This document shows positions 29,297 to 37,753 of a stretch of 38,450 nucleotides of DNA, piece after piece. The stretch's first letter is position 1, and every line of letters starts with the position of its first letter. Below the pieces are notes generated by a model. It was not told the DNA's origin. It did not search any database and saw only the letters and a program-made list of their open reading frames with translations. The position numbers and the translations under genes are program-made. This stretch comes from Candidatus Zixiibacteriota bacterium (lineage in GTDB: Bacteria > Zixibacteria > MSB-5A5 > UM-FILTER-46-8), in contig WJIR01000279.1 in NCBI GenBank assembly GCA_014730175.1, forward strand, positions 1-38,450. The letters are read 5' to 3'.

Positions 29297-30453
29297 TATT
29301 TAACAGCCTCCTTTATAGTATTATATATATCTTCGGGATTATGAACTGTACCGCCTCCATGCCCGATAAGATGGGCTTCACACTTACCCGCGATACATCG
29401 CTCCATTTCCAGATAAACCTGTCCCCAATTCATCTCGACCATTATCATCGCCTTAACCTTTTCAGCAAGCTCTTTAACGCGCTTTTCAGGGAAAGGCCAG
29501 ACGGTAACCATCTTTATCTGCCCGACTTTTATTCCCTCCTTTTTAGCCTTAGCTATAGCCGGCTGCATAACCCTCGACGAAATGCCATAAGCCATAACCA
29601 CCACATCGGCTCCATCGATATCCTTCTCCTCGAGCCAGATAATGTCGTCAGCATGTTTTTTGACCTTATCGATCAAATGTCGAGTGTTCAGGTGCTGAGC
29701 TTCCGAGTTTATTACCGGATAACCTCTGATATCATGAGTCAATCCGGTAATATGAAACTTGTGACCTTCACCTACAGGCAACATGGGCGAGACCTCTCCG
29801 TCGAATTCCATATAAGGCCAGGCTTCGCCGGGTGGTACATCGCTGTATTTCCGTTCGACTAACTCTATCTCCTCGGGCGGCGGAATAACAACCTTTTCGG
29901 TCATGTGCCCCACGCATTCGTCGGTCATTATCAGCACCGGCATTCTGTATTTTTCAGAGAGATTAAAAGCGTGAATTGTCAGCTCAAATGATTCCTGAGG
30001 CGAATCGGGCGCTAAAGCTATCACTTCGTAATCGCCATGTGAACCCCAGCGAGCTTGCATCATATCCGCCTGCCCCGGAAGCGTCGGCAGACCCGTTGAC
30101 GGACCGCCACGCTGAACGTTGACCAACACACAAGGGGTTTCCAACATAAGTCCAAGCCCGAAATTCTCCATCATTAGCGAGAATCCCGGTCCGGATGTAC
30201 AGGTCATTGATTTCTTCCCCCCCCATGATGCCCCAAGGATGGCGTTCATACTCGCCAACTCATCTTCCATCTGCACAAAAACGCCCCCTATCAACGGGAA
30301 ACGACGAGAAACACGTTCGGCAATCTCAGTAGAAGGAGTTATGGGATATCCCGCGAAAAATTTGCATCCCGCCGCTATACCTCCTTCGCCGCAGGCGTGA
30401 TTACCATCAAGGTAATGAGCTCCGACAAGTACATTTTGAGGATCAGCCTTCAT
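29296..30453 (-). CDS. korA: 2-oxoacid:ferredoxin oxidoreductase subunit alpha
   Basis: MKADPQNVLVGAHYLDGNHACGEGGIAAGCKFFAGYPITPSTEIAE...; start refined to 30453 (ATGA overlap with korD stop). Confidence 0.92.
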   Translation of the reverse strand: MKADPQNVLVGAHYLDGNHACGEGGIAAGCKFFAGYPITPSTEIAERVSRRFPLIGGVFVQMEDELASMNAILGASWGGKKSMTCTSGPGFSLMMENFGLGLMLETPCVLVNVQRGGPSTGLPTLPGQADMMQARWGSHGDYEVIALAPDSPQESFELTIHAFNLSEKYRMPVLIMTDECVGHMTEKVVIPPPEEIELVERKYSDVPPGEAWPYMEFDGEVSPMLPVGEGHKFHITGLTHDIRGYPVINSEAQHLNTRHLIDKVKKHADDIIWLEEKDIDGADVVVMAYGISSRVMQPAIAKAKKEGIKVGQIKMVTVWPFPEKRVKELAEKVKAMIMVEMNWGQVYLEMERCIAGKCEAHLIGHGGGTVHNPEDIYNTIKEAVK

Positions 30454-30731
30454 TTCGCAACCTCCTTTCCTTCTTCCTCGACTCGCAAACAATAAATAGC
30501 GAAATCCGGACAGAGTATCTCGCAGAGATCGCAATTTACGCATTCTTCTGGTTTTACCGCCTTGGGAGGGTGATATCCTTTTGAGTTGAATTCTTCAGAA
30601 AGAACCAGAACATCCTTGGGGCAGTATTCGACGCAAAATCCGCATCCTTTGCACCGCTCCGCTATAATGTGGAGTTCGCCATGCGGGATTTTGAGTTTAT
30701 CAATGTCTAAAGGGGTCCTCCAGAACTTCAT
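30450..30731 (-). CDS. korD: 2-oxoacid:ferredoxin oxidoreductase delta (4Fe-4S ferredoxin) subunit
   Basis: CKGCGFCVEYCPKDVLVLS and CVNCDLCEILCPDFAIYCL. Confidence 0.9.
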   Translation of the reverse strand: MKFWRTPLDIDKLKIPHGELHIIAERCKGCGFCVEYCPKDVLVLSEEFNSKGYHPPKAVKPEECVNCDLCEILCPDFAIYCLRVEEEGKEVAK

Positions 30732-31102
30732 AGAAGTCTCCAGTATCAGACAATTATTGGATGTTTTTTATTATCTATGATAAAATAGGCTATAAAGTAA
30801 AAATCGAGCCGTTTCTTAGAGCGAACTCGATTAGATGCTAACCAAAACTTGCTTTTTCGTTCGTTAATTACAATCGATCTGGTCAATTTAATAGCCTTTA
30901 AGTCGTGCAAGATGTTTACTTGTTGCTAATTTAGTAAATTCATTACCATTTGTCCAATGAAAAATAAAAAAAGTGATAAATTTCTCAATTAAGACGAACC
31001 GATTATTAATCATAACATTAAGATTGAGTGAATTCTATCACAACAAATTTGTAATGAATTGCAACGAGTAAAATTAAATTGCAATTCCAAAACAAAAACA
31101 TT

Positions 31103-31131
31103 TTGACTTCGGACTTGTTTATCAGTATAAT
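31103..31131 (+). promoter_or_regulatory. Sigma70-like promoter upstream of hdrC-hdrB
   Basis: TTGACT (31103-31108), 17-nt spacer, TATAAT (31126-31131), in an AT-rich divergent intergenic region. Confidence 0.65.
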
Positions 31132-31198
31132 ATAAAAACAAGATTCGAGTCCCGAGAACGCAAGGGATTTAATATTGGTTTCATCCGGAGAAGAGCTT

Positions 31199-31696
31199 AT
31201 GAGTCCTACCAAGAATGATCCTGCGATAGAAAAATTCGATATTCAATTCTCATTCCGTGAAAAATTGAATTCCGTTGCCGAGGGTTTCCGGCATAACTAT
31301 TGCTATCAATGTGGTGCCTGTGTTGCTGATTGCCCGGCGAACAACTACGATGAACATTTCAATCCCCGACTAATTATGCTAAAAGCTATTCTGGGATTCG
31401 AGGAGGAACTTCTTGGAGCTGATTCCGAAATATGGAACTGCACCAACTGCTACACCTGCTCGGAGCGATGTCCACAGGATGTCCGGCCGATTGATGTGAT
31501 TATCGCCCTGAAGAATCTAAGTGTCCTCCAAGGAAATGCTCCGCCAATTGTTGGCAATATATACAACAGCGTTCTTCAAACCGGCACGACGACCAAATCA
31601 TCGTCCCTGGTGGACAGACGCAGAAAGGAACTCGGGTTATCTCCTCTCGGCAGCTACCCGATAGATGAAATCCAAAAAATCCTTAAGGTAGATTGA
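31199..31696 (+). CDS. hdrC: Heterodisulfide reductase subunit C-like
   Basis: CYQCGACVADCPANNYDEHFNPRLIMLKAILG and CTNCYTCSERCPQDVRPIDVI; ATG at 31199 preferred (ggag upstream). Confidence 0.88.
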   Translation: MSPTKNDPAIEKFDIQFSFREKLNSVAEGFRHNYCYQCGACVADCPANNYDEHFNPRLIMLKAILGFEEELLGADSEIWNCTNCYTCSERCPQDVRPIDVIIALKNLSVLQGNAPPIVGNIYNSVLQTGTTTKSSSLVDRRRKELGLSPLGSYPIDEIQKILKVD

Positions 31697-31697
31697 T

Positions 31698-32576
31698 ATG
31701 AAATATATACCATTTTTCGGCTGTATGATGACAACGAAATATCCTCAGTTCGAAGCCGCAGTCCGTAAGAGCGTCTCGCACGTGGGTATGGAATTGGTTG
31801 ATGTGGAAGGTTTTACCTGTTGCCCGGATCCGATCTATTTTCAGGCGCGTGATAAGATCGAATGGTATACCATAGCGGCGCGCAATATATCTTTAGCTGA
31901 GGACCTCGGTCACGATATAATTACCACTTGCTCCGGATGCACCGCCACTCTTTCCGAAGTGAATCTGGTATTAAAGGAGGATGAATCTCTTAGAAAAGAA
32001 GTGAACGATCGTCTGAAAGAGATCGGAAGAGAATTCAAAGGCTCCATAAATGTGAGACATGCTATCACGGTGCTCAGAGATGATATCGGAGTCGACAAGG
32101 TTGCTCAGTCGGTGAAATATCCCCTTAACGATTTAAAGGTTGCCGTTCATTATGGCTGCCACCTTCTCAAACCATCCCGTGTAATGAGAGTGGATGATCC
32201 GGATCGCCCCCAGATTTTAGATGCTTTAATAAAAGCTACCGGAGCCGTACCCGTACACCACGATTTAACCCTACTGTGCTGCGGGAAAGCCTGTATGGAT
32301 GATTCCATTCCGGATCGGATGGTGATGGATATTCTGGACACCATTCAGGAAAAGGGCGTCGAATGTATGGGATTGATCTGCCCTACATGTTTTGATTCGT
32401 TTGATGTCAAACAGTTAATTTTGGAAAGAAAATACAATAAATCGTACAGTATCCCGATTATCTATTATTTCCAGCTCTTAGGATTAGCTCAGGGATACAA
32501 ACCTCAGGAGGTCGGTTTACATCTTCACAAAATAAAGCCCGATCCGATACTCAAGGGTCTGGAATTAGTTGCCTGA
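31698..32576 (+). CDS. hdrB: Heterodisulfide reductase subunit B-like (CCG domain)
   Basis: IPFFGCMMTTKYPQFE, GFTCCPDPIYF, TTCSGCTATL, VHYGCHLLKPS, LLCCGKACMDD, LICPTCFDSFD. Confidence 0.92.
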   Translation: MKYIPFFGCMMTTKYPQFEAAVRKSVSHVGMELVDVEGFTCCPDPIYFQARDKIEWYTIAARNISLAEDLGHDIITTCSGCTATLSEVNLVLKEDESLRKEVNDRLKEIGREFKGSINVRHAITVLRDDIGVDKVAQSVKYPLNDLKVAVHYGCHLLKPSRVMRVDDPDRPQILDALIKATGAVPVHHDLTLLCCGKACMDDSIPDRMVMDILDTIQEKGVECMGLICPTCFDSFDVKQLILERKYNKSYSIPIIYYFQLLGLAQGYKPQEVGLHLHKIKPDPILKGLELVA

Positions 32577-32603
32577 GTTTGCGGCATCAGCTCGCTTGAT
32601 ATT

Positions 32604-32633
32604 GAGGCGTCAGGTCGCGGGACCTGACGCCTC
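32604..32633. repeat. Perfect 13-bp inverted repeat (possible transcription end of hdrCB)
   Basis: GAGGCGTCAGGTC-GCGG-GACCTGACGCCTC, 27 nt after the hdrB stop; no T tract. Confidence 0.7.
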
Positions 32634-32654
32634 GTAGCTTATACCAAAAGCATT

Positions 32655-32755
32655 CTTATCTCTGTGCCTTCGGCTTCGAGCTAAGCATGCCACCCTTGTG
32701 AAAAAATATAACACACGCCGTCTTCGTCCCGCGAACCGCGGGACGAATCCACCCT
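32655..32755. repeat. Interspersed intergenic repeat, copy A (about 100 bp)
   Basis: cttatctctgtgccttcggcttcgagctaagcatgccacccttgtg...cgtcttcgtcccgcgaaccgcgggacgaatccaccct; matches copy B at 35593-35692. Confidence 0.85.
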
Positions 32756-32980
32756 TCTCGAGAGGCGAATAGATGTCGGCGGCATGCTGCTAACCTACCC
32801 ATAGAACCGATGTCAGGGGGGTACAACTCCTGACCTACCGATATGATGATCCCCGAAGGACAAGCCTTCGGCTACAGATTTTCGCTGGATGCGGTCAGGT
32901 CAGGCGACCCGACCGCACTTTGGATAGTGTCGGGTTTCTTCATTCGGCTTTCGCCGAATTCCGGAACCCGACCTACTGCG

Positions 32981-33029
32981 CTTATCTCTGCGCCTGCGGC
33001 GTACCCACTCCTCTCGAGAGGGGAATAGG
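32981..33029. repeat. Interspersed intergenic repeat, partial/variant copy C
   Basis: cttatctctgcgcctgcggcgtacccactcctctcgagaggggaat shares the leading cttatctctgcgcct and trailing ctcgagag-gaat pieces of the repeat. Confidence 0.55.
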
Positions 33030-33108
33030 ATTGCTTCGCGTCGCTCGCAATGACAATAGGGCGAATTAACCTGGCTGCGGGTATAGCCAAAGAGATCCGG
33101 ATCGGCAC

Positions 33109-35256
33109 CTACTTGTATATACCCACCATGTCCAGCATAAAGGCGTATTCGAAAGCTATTTCTTTCAGATAATCATAACGCCCGGAATATCCCCCATGTC
33201 CAGCGCCCATGTTTGTTTTGAGCAGGAGCAGGTTTTTACCAGTTGTATGCGCTCTTAATTTGGCAGTCCATTTGGCAGCCTCCCAGTACATAACCCGGGT
33301 GTCATTCAGGCTTGCCATTATAAGCATATCAGGATAGTCCTGCTTTCGTATATTATCGTATGGAGAATATGAGAGCATGTATTCGAAAAATTCTTTCTGA
33401 TTCGGATTGCCCCATTCATCATATTCGGTCACGGTTAACGGCATAGAAGAATCCAGCATCGTGTTAATAAGATCGACAAATGGAACACTGGCAACAACCG
33501 CTTTGAATAAATCCGGTCTCATGTTAGCTGAAGCGCCCACCAGCAATCCGCCGGCACTTGCGCCCGAGGCAAGCAGTCTGTCAGGAGACGTATAATTCTC
33601 TTTGATCACATACTCGGCAACCGTAATGAAGTCTTTGAATGAATTAGTTTTCTTAAGCAGTTTACCATCCTCATACCAATACTCACCCATCTCGCCGCCC
33701 CCTCTTACATGGGCAATCGCAGAGATAAAACCCCTATCGAGCAGGCTAAGACGGGCAGATGAAAACCAGGGATCTTCACAGCTGCCATAGGAACCATAGC
33801 CGTAAAGATGAAGCGGATTGCTTCCATCTTTGACCATACCCTTCTTATATACCATAGAGATAGGAATTTCTACTCCGTCATCGGTAATTGCGAAAGTTTT
33901 CTCGCTCTGATAGAGTTCCGGATTATAATCTCCCGGCACTTCCTTCTGCTTGAGGAGTACTCTTTCTCTGTTTCTCATGTTATAATCATAGACGGAATTA
34001 GGCGTCACGAATGATCGATATGTGAATCTGAAGTATTCACTCTCGTAATCGGGATTCGGTGGTTGTCTGTACCAGTACGAGGGCCAGATAGAATATGTTT
34101 CTTCCGGGAACTCAATGTAATGCACTTCTGCGGTTTGGAAATTTCTCACCATTATCTGAGGGCTGCCTTCCTTTCGAGCCTCGATCACCAGAAAATCGCG
34201 AAAGACCTCGATATTCTCAATTTTTACGGAGTCAGTTCCTGCTATGACATCCTTCCAATTACCAGCCGATGGATTGGAGATTGGGGCTTTGACCAACTTA
34301 TAATTCTTGGCTCCGTCGTTAGTAACAATATAGAAATGATCATCATGGTGTTCAGACCAGTATTTAATGTCCTTGCGACGGGGTTGTATTAGGCTGAATC
34401 TGCCGAAAGGATTATCAGCTTTTAAGAAATACTCTTCTGAGGTCACTTTTCCACCCGTGTACAAGAAAAGATATTTGCCGCTTTTAGATTTGCCGAGGTA
34501 GATGTTGAAGGCTTCGTCTTGTTCATGAAATATTAAGGCATCCCCGGAAACGGGCTGACCCAGTGTATGACGGTAGACTTTGTAAAATCTCCAGGCATCA
34601 TCGGGGACCGTATAGAAAAATGTCCGGTTGTCGTTTGCCCAAACCAGCGAACCTCCGGCATTTTCAATCTTGTCCGGGAGTATTTCTCCGGTTTGAAGGT
34701 TCTTCACATTTATGGTGTAGCGCTCATTTCCTTTGTCGTCGTAAGCGTATGCCAACAGTTTATGATCGGGACTGATTTGGAAAATCCCGACTTGCATGAA
34801 ATTCTTTCCTTCCGCTAACTGATTTACATCAAGCAGGATTTCTTCGGCACTGTTCAGATTCTCAAATTTACGGCAGTAAATTCTATACTGTTTCCCTTTC
34901 TCGGTTCGAGAATAATAGTAATACTCGCCCCATCTAACCGGCACAGACAGATCGGTTTCTTTGATATGAGATAGGATCTCCTGATACAGCTTTTCCTGAA
35001 GCGGCGCGGTGTGCTTCGTCATAGATTCAGTATATTCATTTTCGGCTTTTAAGTAATCCAGGACTTCGGGATCATCTCGATCGTGCAACCAACTGTAATT
35101 ATCAATCAACCGATGCCCAAACATCACCGTTGTATCCGGTTGGATTCTGGCTTTGGGTGGAATCGGCATAGTCCCCTCACTTTCATAATACGTGGTAACA
35201 ACCAAGGTGGTGAGTAAAATGATTACCGCTATAATGGTATTAACTAATCTAACCAT
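33109..35256 (-). CDS. S9 prolyl oligopeptidase / oligopeptidase B-like, with N-terminal signal/anchor segment
   Basis: MVRLVNTIIAVIILLTTLVVTTYY leader; GYGSYG, HVRGGGEMGEYWYEDGK, SGASAGGLLVGASANMRPDLFKAVV, NMGAGHGGYSGRY. Confidence 0.92.
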   Translation of the reverse strand: MVRLVNTIIAVIILLTTLVVTTYYESEGTMPIPPKARIQPDTTVMFGHRLIDNYSWLHDRDDPEVLDYLKAENEYTESMTKHTAPLQEKLYQEILSHIKETDLSVPVRWGEYYYYSRTEKGKQYRIYCRKFENLNSAEEILLDVNQLAEGKNFMQVGIFQISPDHKLLAYAYDDKGNERYTINVKNLQTGEILPDKIENAGGSLVWANDNRTFFYTVPDDAWRFYKVYRHTLGQPVSGDALIFHEQDEAFNIYLGKSKSGKYLFLYTGGKVTSEEYFLKADNPFGRFSLIQPRRKDIKYWSEHHDDHFYIVTNDGAKNYKLVKAPISNPSAGNWKDVIAGTDSVKIENIEVFRDFLVIEARKEGSPQIMVRNFQTAEVHYIEFPEETYSIWPSYWYRQPPNPDYESEYFRFTYRSFVTPNSVYDYNMRNRERVLLKQKEVPGDYNPELYQSEKTFAITDDGVEIPISMVYKKGMVKDGSNPLHLYGYGSYGSCEDPWFSSARLSLLDRGFISAIAHVRGGGEMGEYWYEDGKLLKKTNSFKDFITVAEYVIKENYTSPDRLLASGASAGGLLVGASANMRPDLFKAVVASVPFVDLINTMLDSSMPLTVTEYDEWGNPNQKEFFEYMLSYSPYDNIRKQDYPDMLIMASLNDTRVMYWEAAKWTAKLRAHTTGKNLLLLKTNMGAGHGGYSGRYDYLKEIAFEYAFMLDMVGIYK

Positions 35257-35592
35257 TTACATCTCCTAATAACAGACCAAATTTTATCATAAGTAGCTGA
35301 AGATTTATACGCATTCGGCGTACTTTAGCTTCCGGTTTCCATTTGAAATCTTCAATATCATTCCGAGAATGATCTACTTCGTTTGCACTTCTTAAGAGCG
35401 ATGGGATGCATTATAGCTTCGGGGGGACGCGTTCCGTCGCGTCCCCTGGTCACGACGGAGGGTGACCCTCCAGGCTCATGTCGGGTTATGTGCGAGGTAT
35501 ACGTCCTCGTATGCCATGTTTTTGATGTTGGGTTCGTGGACCGAAACCACCACCTCACGCGTCCCACCTACCTATGAACAATGCAATACATG

Positions 35593-35692
35593 CTTATCTC
35601 TGCGCCTTCGGCTTCGAGCTAAGCATGCCACCCTTGTGGAAACAGAAACACACTTCGTCTTCGTCCCGCGAACCGCGGGACGAATCCACCCT
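35593..35692. repeat. Interspersed intergenic repeat, copy B (about 100 bp)
   Basis: cttatctctgcgccttcggcttcgagctaagcatgccacccttgtgg...cttcgtcttcgtcccgcgaaccgcgggacgaatccaccct. Confidence 0.85.
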
Positions 35693-35836
35693 CTCCCGCT
35701 AAACGGGAGAGGGAATTTGGATTCCTGCGGAATCCATGTCGGGGACAAGCCCTTCACCCTACAGCCCGGCCAGGTGAGGGCTCCTGACGGGACAATTGGT
35801 AAAGTTATACAAACCACAATGGGCAGTTCCGCTGCG

Positions 35837-37735
35837 CTATCCTATGCTGCTACCGTTTGGAATATCGTCATCCACGGTAACCAGCGTCAGTTGATTTTTC
35901 TTGCTGGCTGCCAATAGCATTCCATTGGATTCCACCCCGCGGATTTTCGCTGGTTTAAGATTGGTTAATACCACGATTTTCTTGCCAACAAGCTCCTCCG
36001 GTTTATAGTATTCAGCTATGCCGGCTATTATCTGGCGTTTTTCCGAGCCCAGGTCTATCTGCAGCTTTAGCAATTTATCCGCACCCTCAACCTTTACGGC
36101 TTCAAATATCTCCGCTACCTTAAGTTTCAGCTTTTTGAAATCATCTAATTCGATTATACCCTCAGGTTCTGATTTTGCTTTCTCCTCAGCCACTTTCTTT
36201 ATCTCCTTCTTGTCTATCCTGGGGAATAGCGTTACACCTGGCTTGACCTCGGTTCCCGGTTTCATCCATCCCCATTCGGCGGCTTCATTGGATGTAAGCG
36301 CATCTATCGGTGCATTGAAAATATCAGCGAACTCCTCAATTTTTTCGGGGATGACGGGGAAAAGAAGGCGCGCCGCTATCCGCAATCCTTCTGATGCGGT
36401 GTAGAGTACGGTATTGAGTCGTTCTGTGTTTCCCTGTTTATGCAGATCCCAGGGGCGGTTGTTTTCCACATAACGGTTCAATGCCCGAATGGATTGGAGA
36501 ATTTGCTCCAGAGCTACATTGAGTTTGAAGCTATCCACCAGGTCAATCACTTGAGGCAATAATTCCTGCGCGCCCAGCTTTATCTTAACGTCCTCGTCGT
36601 TGTACGTCGCAGGTTCCGGCAATCTCCCATCTGTGTATCCGGCAATCATTTTGCTCAGACGAGAAACCAGGTTCCCGAAATCATTCGCCAGATCCGAATT
36701 ATAACGCTGGATAAAGGCATCTTCGCTATACGAAGCGTCCTGCCCCATCGTCATTTCGCGAATGACGAAGTACCGGAATGCATCCCCGCCGCGGATAGCC
36801 ACGATATCAAGCGGCTTAACAACGTTGCCCCTGGACTTGGACATCTTAGCGTCTTCCATCAACCAGAAGCCATGAGCAAAAATGGTTTTCGGTACCGGAA
36901 TTCCAGCCGCTTTGAGCATACAGGGCCAGTAAACCGCATGCGTGGTGATTATATCCTTCCCTATGAGGTGCGTCACCGATGGCCACCATTTTTTGAAAGC
37001 ATCGGGATCGCTTAAGTAACCGGGACCGGTGATATAATTGAGAAGTGCATCAAACCAAACGTAACAGACATAGTCCTTATCAAACGGCAATTCGATGCCC
37101 CAGGAGAGCCTTGATTTCGGTCGGGATATACACAGGTCGCTCAATGGCTGACGGAGATATCCTAACACTTCATTCTTGCGGAATTCCGGTTTTATAAATT
37201 CAGGATTCTGATTTATATAATCAACCAGCCACTGCTGATACTGGCTCATTTTAAAGAAATAGTTTTCCTCGGATATTTTAGTCACCGGTCGATTGCAGTC
37301 CGGACAATTGCCCTCAACCAGGTCCTTTTCCGTCCAGAATCGCTCCTCATATTTACAGTACCATCCTTCGTAACTGCTTTTGTATATCTCGCCGGCATCG
37401 AATAGCTTCTGAAGAATATGCCGGACAACCTCGATATGACGTTTTTCGGTAGTGCGGATGAAATTATCATAAGAGATATTCAGCTTCTGCCACACGTCAA
37501 GGAATCGGGTCACTATTTGATCGCAATATTCCTTCGGCGGAATGCCTTTGGCGACAGCGGTGTCCTGTAATTTCTGCCCATGTTCATCGGTTCCGGTGAG
37601 GAAAAAGGTTTCCCTGCCGAAAAGCCGGTTGTATCGCGCCAGCACATCAGCGGCAACTGTCTCGAAAGCATGTCCTATATGCGGTTCGTCGTTGACGTAA
37701 TGAATGGCGGTGGTTATATAAAATCTTTCAGGCAC
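35837..37735 (-). CDS. metG: Methionyl-tRNA synthetase with C-terminal tRNA-binding (EMAP-like) domain
   Basis: YITTAIHYVNDEPHIGHAFETVAADVLARYNRL, GTDEHGQK, KMSKSRGNVV; C-terminal LKVAEIFEAVKVEGADKLLKLQIDLG...KIVVLTNLKPAKIRGVESNGMLLAA. Confidence 0.97.
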   Translation of the reverse strand: MPERFYITTAIHYVNDEPHIGHAFETVAADVLARYNRLFGRETFFLTGTDEHGQKLQDTAVAKGIPPKEYCDQIVTRFLDVWQKLNISYDNFIRTTEKRHIEVVRHILQKLFDAGEIYKSSYEGWYCKYEERFWTEKDLVEGNCPDCNRPVTKISEENYFFKMSQYQQWLVDYINQNPEFIKPEFRKNEVLGYLRQPLSDLCISRPKSRLSWGIELPFDKDYVCYVWFDALLNYITGPGYLSDPDAFKKWWPSVTHLIGKDIITTHAVYWPCMLKAAGIPVPKTIFAHGFWLMEDAKMSKSRGNVVKPLDIVAIRGGDAFRYFVIREMTMGQDASYSEDAFIQRYNSDLANDFGNLVSRLSKMIAGYTDGRLPEPATYNDEDVKIKLGAQELLPQVIDLVDSFKLNVALEQILQSIRALNRYVENNRPWDLHKQGNTERLNTVLYTASEGLRIAARLLFPVIPEKIEEFADIFNAPIDALTSNEAAEWGWMKPGTEVKPGVTLFPRIDKKEIKKVAEEKAKSEPEGIIELDDFKKLKLKVAEIFEAVKVEGADKLLKLQIDLGSEKRQIIAGIAEYYKPEELVGKKIVVLTNLKPAKIRGVESNGMLLAASKKNQLTLVTVDDDIPNGSSIG

Positions 37736-37753
37736 TCTCTACTTTCCTTTATT

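Noticed and set aside
32655-35692. CRISPR array
   Set aside because: Repeats are few, long, irregularly spaced by kilobases, and palindromic intergenic units; no regular spacers and no cas genes.
35462-35917. 151-aa plus-strand ORF as a real gene
   Set aside because: Runs through the interspersed repeat and hairpins and into the 3' end of metG; no recognisable family.
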